From contig JAEWYO010000052.1 of assembly GCA_023395595.1 (NCBI GenBank), forward strand, positions 16,881 through 80,880: a stretch of DNA of 64,000 nucleotides. Direction: 5' to 3'. The notes under the pieces were generated by a model that searched no databases, had not been told where the DNA came from, and saw only the letters and a program-made list of their open reading frames with translations. Below, piece after piece: positions 25,173 to 33,754 of the stretch. Source of the DNA: Bacillota bacterium (GTDB taxonomy: Bacteria > Bacillota > Clostridia > Christensenellales > CAG-138). Position numbers and translations under genes: made by a program. Within the stretch, counting starts at the first letter, position 1; every line of letters starts with the position of its first letter.

Positions 25173-26843
25173 TTACGGCATCTGATAGACCGTCATAAAC
25201 TCCGAACCAAATGCCTTTGGGGAAACGACTTTGGTTAGCCCGCTGAGGTAAACATCCAATCCATACGCCAATATCCATTGCTGTCGCGGTTCGAGTGTTT
25301 TATCGCTGCAAATCTGTAACCCGCGTGGATTGATCATCAGATAATCTGCGCCGCGCGCAATCGTATACTGGCCAACGAAGACGAGCCGCACGCGGGACTT
25401 ATAGTCTTCCGGGAGGATGTTGTAGGCCTTCTCCAAGCCGTTGCCCGTGTACCAATCGGCTGCGGTCACGGAGATCTGTTCGTCCGAATCCACGGTGTCA
25501 ATCAACTGCATCAGCGTCTTTGCCTGGGACACATTCCAATAATCAAGGTCGTATTTTGCGCCGGGGTTGCTGCCCGCTAGTACGTTGTAATATACAAACT
25601 GGAATGGATGGCTCAAAATCACCATCACAAGCATCGCGAGAATCTGCGCGCCAACCGCGCCGACGGCTGCCCACTTCCACTTGCCTCTGAGTCGATCGAT
25701 GATCGTCTTGAGCCCGTATACCGCGAGAAGCAATAGGATTCCATAGAGGAAATAGAAGTGCCGCCAGCTATCGTATAGGATCGGCCGCGTGATCATCGCA
25801 AAACCGAGGAACGCCATAACGAATACCAGCATCATTAGAAAATATTTTTTCTCTCCTGCAAAGAGCTCATTTGCCTTGGTTCGAAACGGCGAAACAAGCG
25901 CGGAGATGTTCCCGATAATCATCAGCGCCAAGACCAACAGCGGCGTTGTGATTGCAATCATCACAGGGATGTAGTGCCACGGTACAGGACGCTGCGCTCG
26001 ACCCATGTAGAACACATAGCCCGGCCAATCCGAGAAGTTGGACGAACGGGAATAGACATACTGGATGAACTTTCCGGGATCGTTCCATAGTCCCGGCGTG
26101 AGCGCGGCGTAAAACACCACAAATCCAATCAGCGCAGTCAAGCCGAGCAGAAGAGTTTTGATGCTCCATTCCCGTCTCACAAACAGCGTGACAAGATACA
26201 GCACGCCGCAAAGGCCAAAGAACGCAAGCCCCGTGATGCGCATGTTCGTTGCCAGCGCGCCAAAGAACGCAAAGAGTATCGCAGAACCAACCGTCTTTTT
26301 CTCAATCAAACGTATCGCGAACAACAGGCAATAGAGAATCATGACCATTGCCATGATGTCCTTGTTGTTGTAGTGCGATTCCGCAAAGAATCGTGGGCTT
26401 AGATACAAGAATAAGCTGGCAGCGAGCCCGTAGCGCCAATCCTTGAGCAGGTATGATGCAATCCAATAGATTGCAAACACGCCCGCCAGGAAGACAAGGA
26501 AGGTGTAGCTGTGCCAGAGTAGCATCAGCGTGCGCGCGCCACCTTCGCCATACTGAAAAAAGAGCGCTGGTGAGAATAGATAGTAGACGGACTGCCCGTG
26601 ATCGATATCCACGTTTTCCGAAACATCGGGAAACTCGATGCCAGTCGAGGACTGCGCGGGCTTTTGATCCGCGCCGAGGATCAGGCCTGCATATTCGCGT
26701 ACATTGGTGCCGAGTGTGCGAATCTCCGTCAACTCATCCCAGGGCATGCCGTAATCCGGCGTGACGAGAAGACCGAATACAATCATGAGGATGAACAGGA
26801 TGGCGATGATCCAGCGGTGCCTGCGTTGGGGTTGCGGTTGCAT
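25173..26843 (-). CDS. GT39-like polytopic membrane glycosyltransferase
   Basis: A 556-residue protein with about eleven hydrophobic helices. An acidic pair follows the first helix (DYGMPWDELTE), as expected for the catalytic loop of C-type glycosyltransferases (PMT/ArnT/GT39 clan). A second loop has SPRFFAESHYNNKD. The last ~120 residues form a soluble domain. Enzymes of this clan move sugars from polyprenyl phosphates to proteins or lipids outside the membrane; donor and acceptor are unknown here. It lies 50 bp downstream of a channel-like gene and may be cotranscribed with it. Confidence 0.7.
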   Translation of the reverse strand: MQPQPQRRHRWIIAILFILMIVFGLLVTPDYGMPWDELTEIRTLGTNVREYAGLILGADQKPAQSSTGIEFPDVSENVDIDHGQSVYYLFSPALFFQYGEGGARTLMLLWHSYTFLVFLAGVFAIYWIASYLLKDWRYGLAASLFLYLSPRFFAESHYNNKDIMAMVMILYCLLFAIRLIEKKTVGSAILFAFFGALATNMRITGLAFFGLCGVLYLVTLFVRREWSIKTLLLGLTALIGFVVFYAALTPGLWNDPGKFIQYVYSRSSNFSDWPGYVFYMGRAQRPVPWHYIPVMIAITTPLLVLALMIIGNISALVSPFRTKANELFAGEKKYFLMMLVFVMAFLGFAMITRPILYDSWRHFYFLYGILLLLAVYGLKTIIDRLRGKWKWAAVGAVGAQILAMLVMVILSHPFQFVYYNVLAGSNPGAKYDLDYWNVSQAKTLMQLIDTVDSDEQISVTAADWYTGNGLEKAYNILPEDYKSRVRLVFVGQYTIARGADYLMINPRGLQICSDKTLEPRQQWILAYGLDVYLSGLTKVVSPKAFGSEFMTVYQMP

Positions 26844-26893
26844 GCGTTGTACTCCAGTCGTTGTTTCTATTTTACGCGTACTTTCACGCGGGT

Positions 26894-28750
26894 TTAATCT
26901 TCGGCTACGACGATGATGCAGTCACCTTGCACAAACCGGATTGCTGCCGACTTTGGCGGGTTGACATGGATTCCGCCGGGTACGGTTTCGCTCTCGGATT
27001 CGGCGGCAATCTTATAGCCAAAGGCAGTTTCCCCGTGCCTGCGCGCAGCTTCTACGACGGTATAGAACGAGACATCCTCGCCCAAACGCACATATGATTC
27101 CGCGGGTTTGAGGTAGATTTCCGATCCGTCCGCATCAAAGATATCTTCAAATACGGCGTTGAGGATGTTGTTTTCCGAAACCTGCGCAATCAGTAGACTG
27201 ATGATCGTATCGCTGACGATAAAATCGTTGACCTTTGCCACTTGCGCGAGACGGCGGTTGCGGATATCGAGCATCTCGCTCACAATCGAAAAACGCTTTC
27301 CGGTCGTTTCGGCAATGTTCCGGAGGTGCAGCAGCGTGATGAGTGTGTTGGCATCGGCCTTTTGAATATCCTCCTGCGCGCGGTCGGAAAGCAGAATGAT
27401 ATGCGGATAATCCTGTCGAAGGAGCGAATCCAGCGTGGCGCGTTTGGTGATATCTTCCGCCACCAGATGGACGGAAGCATGCTCCAGCACACGCTCGGTA
27501 CGGCGGAGAGCAACGGATGCCTCATTCATCTCGCACACCACCGTGATGCGCGAACCATCTGCAACATAGTGATCCAGCTCTTCGATGATGCGCTGTGCGT
27601 TTTCGTTCCAGCCGAGAATGAGAATGCTCTCCGGCGATGGCGAAACGACAGTCTTGCCGGCAAATACCCGCTCATCAAATGTGGCAGGAGTTCCGTTGAG
27701 CAGCAGGGTGTCGTCGTCTGCCGTGACAGCTATGATTTCGTCGGTTTCGCACAAAATGGTGCTCATCGGGGGATTGAGCTGTACGCCATCCTTGGTTTTC
27801 AGTCCGATCACGGCGGAGGTTTCAAAGAGGGAGAGTATTTCACCATAGGCCTTGCCGTTGAGCTGCGGAAATGTGCGCAGATAGATTTCATCTCCGCCGA
27901 AGTCGAGCAGCTCGGTATACACGGCTGAAAGACCGGATTGACGGCATGTCTGCGCAATGATGCGGGATATGATCGCGTCTTCGAGGATGATCTCCGCCTG
28001 CCCGCGCGCGGCAATCTTCGCAACCTCCACGTTCTTTGGCTCGCGCAGAACAGCGACGATGTTGTATGGTGTTGTGCGGCTGGTTGGCGAATTGATGACG
28101 GCAAGCAGTGTTTTAATCACATTTGCATCGTCGTTTTCGTTGATGATGATCGAGCGCGCGGTGTGTAAGCTGAGCAACCCAAGGTCGTTGAGATCGATTG
28201 CACTGCCGTTTCGCGTGACGATGCGTGTGGTTTTCGTGTCGGGGATACGGCTGCGAATCGCCTCATCCATCTCCACCTTGTCCGTCGGGCTCATGATGAC
28301 GATACAGGCGTTCTTTTGGTTGCTGTTTGCCTCGATGAGCTCGGAGAGAATTGTGAAAATCTGGCTTGACCAGCCGAGAATGACTGTATGATTCTCTTCA
28401 ATTACGATGGAGTGCCCTTTTTGGAGCGATTCGAGTTTGGAAGAGATGCCGGTGGTCAAAAGACCCACGAGAATGCTGAAGATAAAGATACCGCCGAGAG
28501 TGATGACGAACATAGCGCCAACAAAAAGGAAACTGCCACTGTCGCCACCCATTGTGCCAGGATCGAGTGAACGAAGCACGCCCATCCAGAACAGCGAAAG
28601 GAAACCGGTTCCCTGATTTGCGCCCGTCACCCAGACAATGAAGGAAACGATGGTAATCATAAGCAGCGTCACAATCGCAAGGCTTGCAACCAGTACGCCG
28701 GTTCCCTTGGACATCAGGTTGTCAAAACGATACTTGAGTTTGTTTTTCAT
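26894..28750 (-). CDS. CASTOR/POLLUX-like ion channel with RCK domains
   Basis: A 618-residue protein with a cytoplasmic N-terminus, two to three transmembrane segments (about 18-45, 75-105), a pore-like loop (GTMGGDSGS) and two tandem Rossmann RCK/TrkA-N-type domains (HTVILGWSSQIFTILSEL and SILILGWNENAQRIIEEL). This matches bacterial relatives of the plant CASTOR and POLLUX nuclear channels. Plant members conduct cations, whereas the bacterial proteins are barely characterised. I start it at 28750 (MKNKLKYRF), where GAGGTG lies upstream; the frame extends to 28807 without a ribosome binding site. Confidence 0.82.
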   Translation of the reverse strand: MKNKLKYRFDNLMSKGTGVLVASLAIVTLLMITIVSFIVWVTGANQGTGFLSLFWMGVLRSLDPGTMGGDSGSFLFVGAMFVITLGGIFIFSILVGLLTTGISSKLESLQKGHSIVIEENHTVILGWSSQIFTILSELIEANSNQKNACIVIMSPTDKVEMDEAIRSRIPDTKTTRIVTRNGSAIDLNDLGLLSLHTARSIIINENDDANVIKTLLAVINSPTSRTTPYNIVAVLREPKNVEVAKIAARGQAEIILEDAIISRIIAQTCRQSGLSAVYTELLDFGGDEIYLRTFPQLNGKAYGEILSLFETSAVIGLKTKDGVQLNPPMSTILCETDEIIAVTADDDTLLLNGTPATFDERVFAGKTVVSPSPESILILGWNENAQRIIEELDHYVADGSRITVVCEMNEASVALRRTERVLEHASVHLVAEDITKRATLDSLLRQDYPHIILLSDRAQEDIQKADANTLITLLHLRNIAETTGKRFSIVSEMLDIRNRRLAQVAKVNDFIVSDTIISLLIAQVSENNILNAVFEDIFDADGSEIYLKPAESYVRLGEDVSFYTVVEAARRHGETAFGYKIAAESESETVPGGIHVNPPKSAAIRFVQGDCIIVVAED

Positions 28751-28889
28751 AAACACCTCGTCATAAAAATGTGTTAGCTCACTAGGAAATGCTAGATATT
28801 TAGTCAACGGAGAATGATTCGCTTTTTTTGAAAAATACGTTGATCAACTTAGGAATTCACGTGTCAACATTCGATAGAATCTTGTTATT

Positions 28890-28917
28890 ACTTTACCCTA
28901 AAACGGGATTCTGTCAA
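28890..28917 (-). promoter_or_regulatory. Candidate promoter of the channel gene
   Basis: Minus-strand TTGACA (28912-28917) and TAAAGT (28890-28895), 16-base spacer, 140 bp before the ATG. The 28751-29088 gap is AT-rich and contains two further TTGAC-like hexamers (minus strand) without good -10 partners. I see no gene in it. Confidence 0.45.
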
Positions 28918-29088
28918 CGTAATTTTTACTTCGTAACAAACTTAAATTCAGGAAACGATTTAGTGCGAAATCCTCGCTGCGGTTTTCGATGAAATATGCC
29001 TTTTTATCCCTCTGGTCATGCGCGTTACGCGCGATATGATGAGATTAAGTCCGTAAAAATATGTGGAATGAGGGGCAGGGTACAGCAA

Positions 29089-29886
29089 GTGAACCGAATC
29101 ATCCGAGTTATATTTTGGATATTTTCCATCACTTTGCTTCTTATGGCGCTCGCGCTTCTCTCCGGAAGTGCTTTGACCAGCGCCATGCTGATTGGTTGCG
29201 CGGTGCTGATCAATCCCTTTTTTCACGAGAAAGTTCCGCTCAAAAAGGGTATGACCGCGCTGCTTACGATCGGGTTGTTTATCGCGGCGGTGGTGGTATT
29301 TCCGTCTCAAGTAACCGAACAAGCTGTGCAGGACACAGAGCCGACGATTGTTTCAAGAGAAATGCCGATGTCGGAAATTGATGAAACCTTCGTTACGCAA
29401 TCATTGCAAGCGTACACGCCAGAATCAGATCCAGCACAGCAAACACAGCAACCTGTGCAACCAACGGAGATGGTCACACCATCTCCGGAACCAACTACAA
29501 CGCCAACCCCGGAACCAACCGATGCTCCAACACCAGAACCAACACCAACGCCAACTGCAACACCCACGGTGGAACCGGCAACGAAGGTTGCGCCGGTCAC
29601 GCGGAGCACAGAAATCACGATTCTCGACTATTCGGATACTGTTCAACGCGGTTCCAACGCATTTATCAAGATTCAGGGTGCGCCAAACACGGATTACGAG
29701 TGCGAAGTGGAGTACAAGTCCGGCATGTCCAGCGCGAGCGGACTTGGCACGAAGCGATCCGATTCCGAAGGGATTGTCTCATGGCGCTGGAAAGTTGGGA
29801 GCAGGACATCACTCGACTATACACCGACGATCTATATCGATGGCGGTGGGGACTCCGTCAGTGTGCCGTTTGATGTAACGAAATAG
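29089..29886 (+). CDS. Membrane-anchored Pro/Thr-rich surface protein
   Basis: No family recognised. From the GTG at 29089 it has 265 residues: two hydrophobic segments near the N-terminus (IIRVIFWIFSITLLLMALAL and a second after the KKGMTALL turn), then a low-complexity linker of Pro-Thr-Glu repeats (about residues 120-170), and a C-terminal domain of about 90 residues with the beta-sandwich look of a cell-surface module. The linker resembles cell-wall-spanning spacers. The start is uncertain: GTG 29089 has AGGG eight bases upstream, and ATG 29068 or 28996 are alternatives. Confidence 0.6.
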   Translation: MNRIIRVIFWIFSITLLLMALALLSGSALTSAMLIGCAVLINPFFHEKVPLKKGMTALLTIGLFIAAVVVFPSQVTEQAVQDTEPTIVSREMPMSEIDETFVTQSLQAYTPESDPAQQTQQPVQPTEMVTPSPEPTTTPTPEPTDAPTPEPTPTPTATPTVEPATKVAPVTRSTEITILDYSDTVQRGSNAFIKIQGAPNTDYECEVEYKSGMSSASGLGTKRSDSEGIVSWRWKVGSRTSLDYTPTIYIDGGGDSVSVPFDVTK

Positions 29887-29912
29887 AGCAAACTTGCTCG
29901 CGAAAGACACAG

Positions 29913-29939
29913 AAAGGCACCGCGCGAAACGGTGCCTTT
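29913..29939. terminator. Bidirectional terminator
   Basis: A perfect 10-bp stem (AAAGGCACCG / CGGTGCCTTT) with a seven-base loop, between the convergent surface-protein and hydrogenase-like genes. Confidence 0.8.
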
Positions 29940-29958
29940 GTACTGCGATGTAAATGGA

Positions 29959-31203
29959 TTAAAGTTTTCGAACGAAGATATCGCTCTTCTCCAGTAGGTT
30001 CTCGATCGTATCCAACCCCAACTGGTGCAGCAGCGCGATCACATACGGGTTGTCGATTGGCGTTTCATAGGTCGCCTCCGCACCGTAGCGGACGACGTTA
30101 TGTCGCCCTTCCTCGCGCGGAATGAGCGCCTTGGGTCCGCCGACACAACCGCCGACACAGCCCATTCCCTCGAAAAAGTTTGCGCCGCCGTTGCCTTCCA
30201 GAATGTCGTTGAGCATCTGTTTACAGGCGGGCACGCCGTCTGCATGGCGCGTTTTGACCGTGATCGGCTTGCCGGGATTGATGCGCTGAACGGTGGAACG
30301 CACCGCTTCGCTTACGCCGCCCGTGCTTGCGTAGATGCGTCCGGCTTTGGAGGAGTGGTCGCGGTCATCTTCCTCCATCTCGGCAAGGTTGATGCCTGCG
30401 TAATCAAATACGTCCTGGATCTCCTGGAACGTGAGCACAAAGTCGGTGGAGTCGGCAATATCTGCCTCGCGTGCTTCCGCTTTTTTCGCTACGCACGGGC
30501 CAATGAAGACCGTGACGGCGTTCGGGTGAATCTTCTTAATCGAACGACCGCAGGCAACCATCGGCGAAACGGCGGCAGGCACATGCGGGATCAACTGTGC
30601 GTAGACTTTCTTAATCATCGCAATCCACATCGGACAGCAGCAGCTCGTGAGCTGATAGTCCTTCTCGGATTGGATGTTCTTGTCAAACTCAAGCGCTTCT
30701 TTGAGCGTGAGGATGTCCGCAAACAGTGCGACCTCCACCATGCCCGCAAAACCGATTTTTTTGAATGCGGCGCGGAGCTTGCCGGGCGTGACTGCCTCGG
30801 AATACTGGTTGATAAACGCGGGCGCAATCATCGCATAGACGGGCGCTTCTGCATTTCTCAGCGCGTTGAGCGCAGGCAGGATGTCGCGGCTCTCCGTCAG
30901 CTTCTTTGCGTCGCAGCCGCGGATACATTCGCCGCAGCCAACGCAGAGCTTGGGATCGATGGTGACCGCGCCGTCTTCGATGAACAGCGCGTCAAAATAA
31001 CAGCGCGCACGGCACTGTTCCAGCCGGGTGCTATCGCAGGTGCACGCATCGGTTCGAATCACGACAGGGTGCTTCTCCGGCCCGAGCAGGCAGGAGAGAT
31101 GATGCGGGTCATAACCCTGTTGCTGAACGAGATCGAGCTCTTCGGTAAGATTGCCGTTTACGCTGCTCTTGAGCAGACGGTTGTAGAGTTCTTCAAAGGT
31201 CAT
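29959..31203 (-). CDS. Monomeric [FeFe]-hydrogenase-like protein
   Basis: A 414-residue protein with N-terminal iron-sulfur cysteines (C54, C56, C64, C68 and a ferredoxin-type C87, C90, C93, C97) and an H-cluster domain. The three H-cluster signatures are TSCCCP (186-191), GPCVAKKAEA (C237) and GMGCVGGCVGG (C349, C353). All cluster-ligand cysteines are therefore present, but the second signature has Gly where catalytic group A enzymes have Met. There is no PAS domain. The motifs point to a group B, C or D type enzyme, i.e. slow catalysis or H2 sensing, rather than a bulk H2 producer. No hydE, hydF or hydG maturase is in the window. It is monocistronic. Confidence 0.82.
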   Translation of the reverse strand: MTFEELYNRLLKSSVNGNLTEELDLVQQQGYDPHHLSCLLGPEKHPVVIRTDACTCDSTRLEQCRARCYFDALFIEDGAVTIDPKLCVGCGECIRGCDAKKLTESRDILPALNALRNAEAPVYAMIAPAFINQYSEAVTPGKLRAAFKKIGFAGMVEVALFADILTLKEALEFDKNIQSEKDYQLTSCCCPMWIAMIKKVYAQLIPHVPAAVSPMVACGRSIKKIHPNAVTVFIGPCVAKKAEAREADIADSTDFVLTFQEIQDVFDYAGINLAEMEEDDRDHSSKAGRIYASTGGVSEAVRSTVQRINPGKPITVKTRHADGVPACKQMLNDILEGNGGANFFEGMGCVGGCVGGPKALIPREEGRHNVVRYGAEATYETPIDNPYVIALLHQLGLDTIENLLEKSDIFVRKL

Positions 31204-31226
31204 ATGTTCACCTCAAATCTAGAACT

Positions 31227-31255
31227 ATCTTATCATGCGTCACGATTGGGTTCAA
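31227..31255 (-). promoter_or_regulatory. Promoter of the hydrogenase-like gene
   Basis: Minus-strand TTGAAC (31250-31255) and TAAGAT (31227-31232), 17-base spacer; transcription would start about 16 bp upstream of the ATG. Confidence 0.6.
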
Positions 31256-31292
31256 GAAACAAAAATAGGCGGATCATCTGGCAGCAACCCTA

Positions 31293-31321
31293 TTGACAAA
31301 CGTTCGATTGCCGTCTATACT
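31293..31321 (+). promoter_or_regulatory. Promoter of the GntR-ABC operon
   Basis: Consensus TTGACA (31293-31298), 17-base spacer, TATACT (31316-31321). Confidence 0.85.
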
Positions 31322-31344
31322 GTACATGCTGTATATAAACAGTA
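31318..31344 (+). promoter_or_regulatory. Putative operator for the GntR regulator
   Basis: Inverted repeat TACTGT-N15-ACAGTA spanning the -10 end and the predicted start site. It is positioned for autorepression by the GntR protein encoded immediately downstream. Confidence 0.5.
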
Positions 31345-31360
31345 GGCGAGGAGTGATCGA

Positions 31361-31744
31361 TTGAATATCATCATCAGCAACGCAAGCAATCTGCCGATTT
31401 ACGAGCAGATCTATGCGCAAATGAAGAACGCAATCCTGCTGGGCGACCTGGCGGAAGGGGATTTGCTGCCCTCCATCCGGCAGCTTGCGAAGGATTTGCG
31501 CATCAGCGTGATTACGACCAAGCGCGCCTATGACGAGCTGGAGCAGGACGGATTTCTTTACACCGTGGCGGGCAAGGGCAGCTATGTTGCGGCGAAGAAC
31601 ACGGGAATCATCCGCGAAGGGCAACTCAAGGAAATCGAAGAACACATGCGCGAAATATTGCGTCTGGCGCCTGCCTGTGAACTCAAGGGCGAAGACCTGC
31701 TGGAGCAGTTTCGCGTCATCATAGAGGAGGAATATCGAACATGA
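31361..31744 (+). CDS. GntR family regulator, YtrA subfamily
   Basis: A 127-residue regulator with the N-terminal winged helix (PIYEQIYAQMKNAILLGDL, PSIRQLAKDLRISVITTKRAYDELEQDGFL) and only a short C-terminal dimerisation helix, which defines the YtrA subfamily. Relatives repress ABC transporter operons and respond to cell-wall antibiotics. The start is TTG (31361), with GAGGAG about ten bases upstream. It overlaps the ABC ATPase gene by four bases, so regulator and transporter form one operon. Confidence 0.9.
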   Translation: MNIIISNASNLPIYEQIYAQMKNAILLGDLAEGDLLPSIRQLAKDLRISVITTKRAYDELEQDGFLYTVAGKGSYVAAKNTGIIREGQLKEIEEHMREILRLAPACELKGEDLLEQFRVIIEEEYRT

Positions 31745-32592
31745 ATGCGATTGAACTAAACGGAATCACTAAGCGCTACAATGGTTTTGTGCTGGACAAT
31801 GTCAGCTTTTCTCTGCCGAAAGGGGCCATACTGGGACTCGTCGGTGAAAACGGCGCGGGGAAAAGCACAACCATCAAGCTCATCATGAATGCAATTCAGA
31901 GAGACAGCGGGACGATTCGCGTGCTGGGTGAGGACAACAACACGCAAGCGTTTCAGGAAGTCAAGCAGGACATCGGCATTGTGCTGGACGAAGCATATTA
32001 TCCGGAAGTTTTGACGCCGTCTCAGGTCGGCGCAGTCATGAGGCGGACCTACCGCAGATGGGATGATTCCGTCTATCAAGCACACCTCAAATTGCTCGAT
32101 ATTCCGCAAAAATTGCAATTTCGCGATTTCTCTCGCGGGATGAAAATGAAACTCGCAATCGCGGTTGCGCTGTCTCATCAGCCGAAGCTGCTGATTCTGG
32201 ATGAAGCAACCAGCGGACTTGACCCGATGGTGCGGGATGAAATTCTCACACTCTTCAATGATTTCACGCGGGATGAGGAGCATTCTATCTTGCTCTCCTC
32301 GCATATTGTGAGCGACTTGGAAAAGGTTTGCGATTATATCGCCTTTTTGCACAAAGGGAAGCTCGTGCTTTGCGAAGAGAAAGACCGCCTGCTAGACGAG
32401 TATGCAATCGTCAAAACCACGCAATCCGCGCTGGATCAGTTGCCGGCAGATACCGTCGTGAGTAGCAAAACTTATCCTTACGGGGTGGAGGCGCTGGTGC
32501 GCAAACAGCAGCTTCCGCACGGCGTGCAGGCGGAATTCACGACACTGGAAAACATCATTTTGTTTCTCGCAAAGGGAGGCGAGCGCGCATGA
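31741..32592 (+). CDS. ABC transporter ATP-binding protein (YtrB-like)
   Basis: A 283-residue ATPase: Walker A GENGAGKST, signature written as FSRGMKMKLAIA, Walker B LLILDEATSGLDP. The signature is the SRGMK form typical of ABC-2 type (YtrB/BcrA-like) systems. It presumably pairs with the small permease downstream. The YtrA-YtrB context suggests export or detoxification of envelope-active compounds, but the substrate is not known. It overlaps both neighbours by four bases. Confidence 0.92.
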   Translation: MNAIELNGITKRYNGFVLDNVSFSLPKGAILGLVGENGAGKSTTIKLIMNAIQRDSGTIRVLGEDNNTQAFQEVKQDIGIVLDEAYYPEVLTPSQVGAVMRRTYRRWDDSVYQAHLKLLDIPQKLQFRDFSRGMKMKLAIAVALSHQPKLLILDEATSGLDPMVRDEILTLFNDFTRDEEHSILLSSHIVSDLEKVCDYIAFLHKGKLVLCEEKDRLLDEYAIVKTTQSALDQLPADTVVSSKTYPYGVEALVRKQQLPHGVQAEFTTLENIILFLAKGGERA

Positions 32593-33203
32593 GAGGACTA
32601 CTGTTAAAAGACTTTTTCACATTGCTGAAGCAACTCAAACTCTACCTGCTCTTTATCGTGATACTATCAGTGATTCCGAGCACAAATTTTTCGAGTATCG
32701 CAATTGTCTATGCCGCAATGCTGCCGATAACCGTCATCGCATATGACGAGCGCAGTAAATGGGATCAACTTGCGGTCATGATGCCGTATAGCAAGCGGGA
32801 GCTGGTGTTCAGCAAGTTTTTGATCGGTTATATCGGCGTGGCAGTCTGTCTGTTGCTCTCGCTCGGCTTGCAGGCGGCAATCAGCGGCTTTGGCGGACAA
32901 GCGTTTACGACGGAGACGGTTCTGGCTATCGTTCTGACCTCGTTTGCTGGACTGATTTTAATGGCGCTGAACCTTCCATTTATGTTCTGGCTTGGCGTGG
33001 AGCGCGGCAGGGTTGTCTTTATGATCCTCATCGCGGTGACGGTCTTTTTCGGCATGATGAGCGTGGAAAGCGCGACAAAGCTTTTAGATCACAGCACGAT
33101 TACGCCGGCAATGCTCATCGGGATTGGCGCGCTGGCTGCGGTTGCTGCAAATGTGATTGCGCTCACCGTTTCGTTGAAGGTTTATCAAAAGAAACTGGCA
33201 TGA
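32589..33203 (+). CDS. ABC-2 type permease
   Basis: A 204-residue protein with six predicted membrane helices and a central cytoplasmic loop with YDERSKWDQLAVMMPYSKRELVFSKF, a motif common in ABC-2 permeases of the YtrC/EcsB-like group. It is the membrane partner of the preceding ATPase, which it overlaps by four bases. It ends the operon and is followed by a strong terminator. Confidence 0.85.
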   Translation: MRGLLLKDFFTLLKQLKLYLLFIVILSVIPSTNFSSIAIVYAAMLPITVIAYDERSKWDQLAVMMPYSKRELVFSKFLIGYIGVAVCLLLSLGLQAAISGFGGQAFTTETVLAIVLTSFAGLILMALNLPFMFWLGVERGRVVFMILIAVTVFFGMMSVESATKLLDHSTITPAMLIGIGALAAVAANVIALTVSLKVYQKKLA

Positions 33204-33241
33204 CCCAAGAACCAGTATATTTCTAGAAACCCAATTGATAC

Positions 33242-33276
33242 AAATCGTCCGGAATGATAGACCGGACGATTTTTTA
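33242..33276 (+). terminator. Terminator of the GntR-ABC operon
   Basis: A perfect 11-bp stem (AAATCGTCCGG / CCGGACGATTT, arms 33242-33252 and 33262-33272) ending in a T-run. Confidence 0.9.
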
Positions 33277-33319
33277 GTTGCCAGAGAATATAAACATGAT
33301 CAAAATTTTCGGTAAGCAA

Positions 33320-33348
33320 TTGACAAGACGATCACTACTGAATATAAT
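33320..33348 (+). promoter_or_regulatory. Promoter of the PadR operon
   Basis: Consensus TTGACA (33320-33325), 17-base spacer, consensus TATAAT (33343-33348). Confidence 0.9.
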
Positions 33349-33356
33349 GCAGTAGT
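33334..33356 (+). promoter_or_regulatory. Putative PadR operator over the -10 box
   Basis: A perfect inverted repeat, ACTACTG-N9-CAGTAGT, centred on the -10 hexamer. It is well placed to block polymerase and is most simply the autoregulatory site of the PadR protein downstream. Confidence 0.6.
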
Positions 33357-33436
33357 AGATGATGCTATTAAGTCGATGCATATTGCGAACAAGGAACAAG
33401 TTTGACAGAGTGTTCAAACAAGAATTGGATGGTGCA

Positions 33437-33754
33437 ATGAACATACAATACAAAAAAGGCGTGCTGGAGCTTTGCGTGCTTTCCTTGCTGGAAAAACGGG
33501 ATTGGTACGGCTATGAAATCTCCGAGTATCTTTCTCAAAAAATCGACATCGCGGACGGAACCGTTTATCCGATTTTACGCAAACTCAAGAGTGATGGACT
33601 CGTGACCACATATTTAATGGAAGCAAGCGGAGGGCCACCGCGGAAATACTATTCGCTCACACAGACTGGCCGGGAACTATACAACAGTGACAAGACTGAT
33701 TATTTATCTTTTGCAACAACCGTACAATCCATTCTGGAGGAGCAGACAATATGA
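33437..33754 (+). CDS. PadR family transcriptional regulator
   Basis: A 105-residue single-domain PadR (subfamily s2): MNIQYKKGVLELCVLSLLEKRDWYGYEI, then DGTVYPILRKLKSDGLV and the wing with GPPRKYYSLT. Such regulators repress neighbouring membrane-protein or transporter genes until a ligand binds. The upstream frame to 33359 lies across the transcript leader and is not used. It overlaps the DUF1700 gene by four bases, an arrangement seen repeatedly in Bacillota. Confidence 0.92.
   Translation: MNIQYKKGVLELCVLSLLEKRDWYGYEISEYLSQKIDIADGTVYPILRKLKSDGLVTTYLMEASGGPPRKYYSLTQTGRELYNSDKTDYLSFATTVQSILEEQTI

Noticed and set aside
29446..29580. Tandem DNA repeat or CRISPR-like array
   Set aside because: It is an imperfect Pro-Thr-Glu coding spacer with no regular spacer-repeat periodicity.
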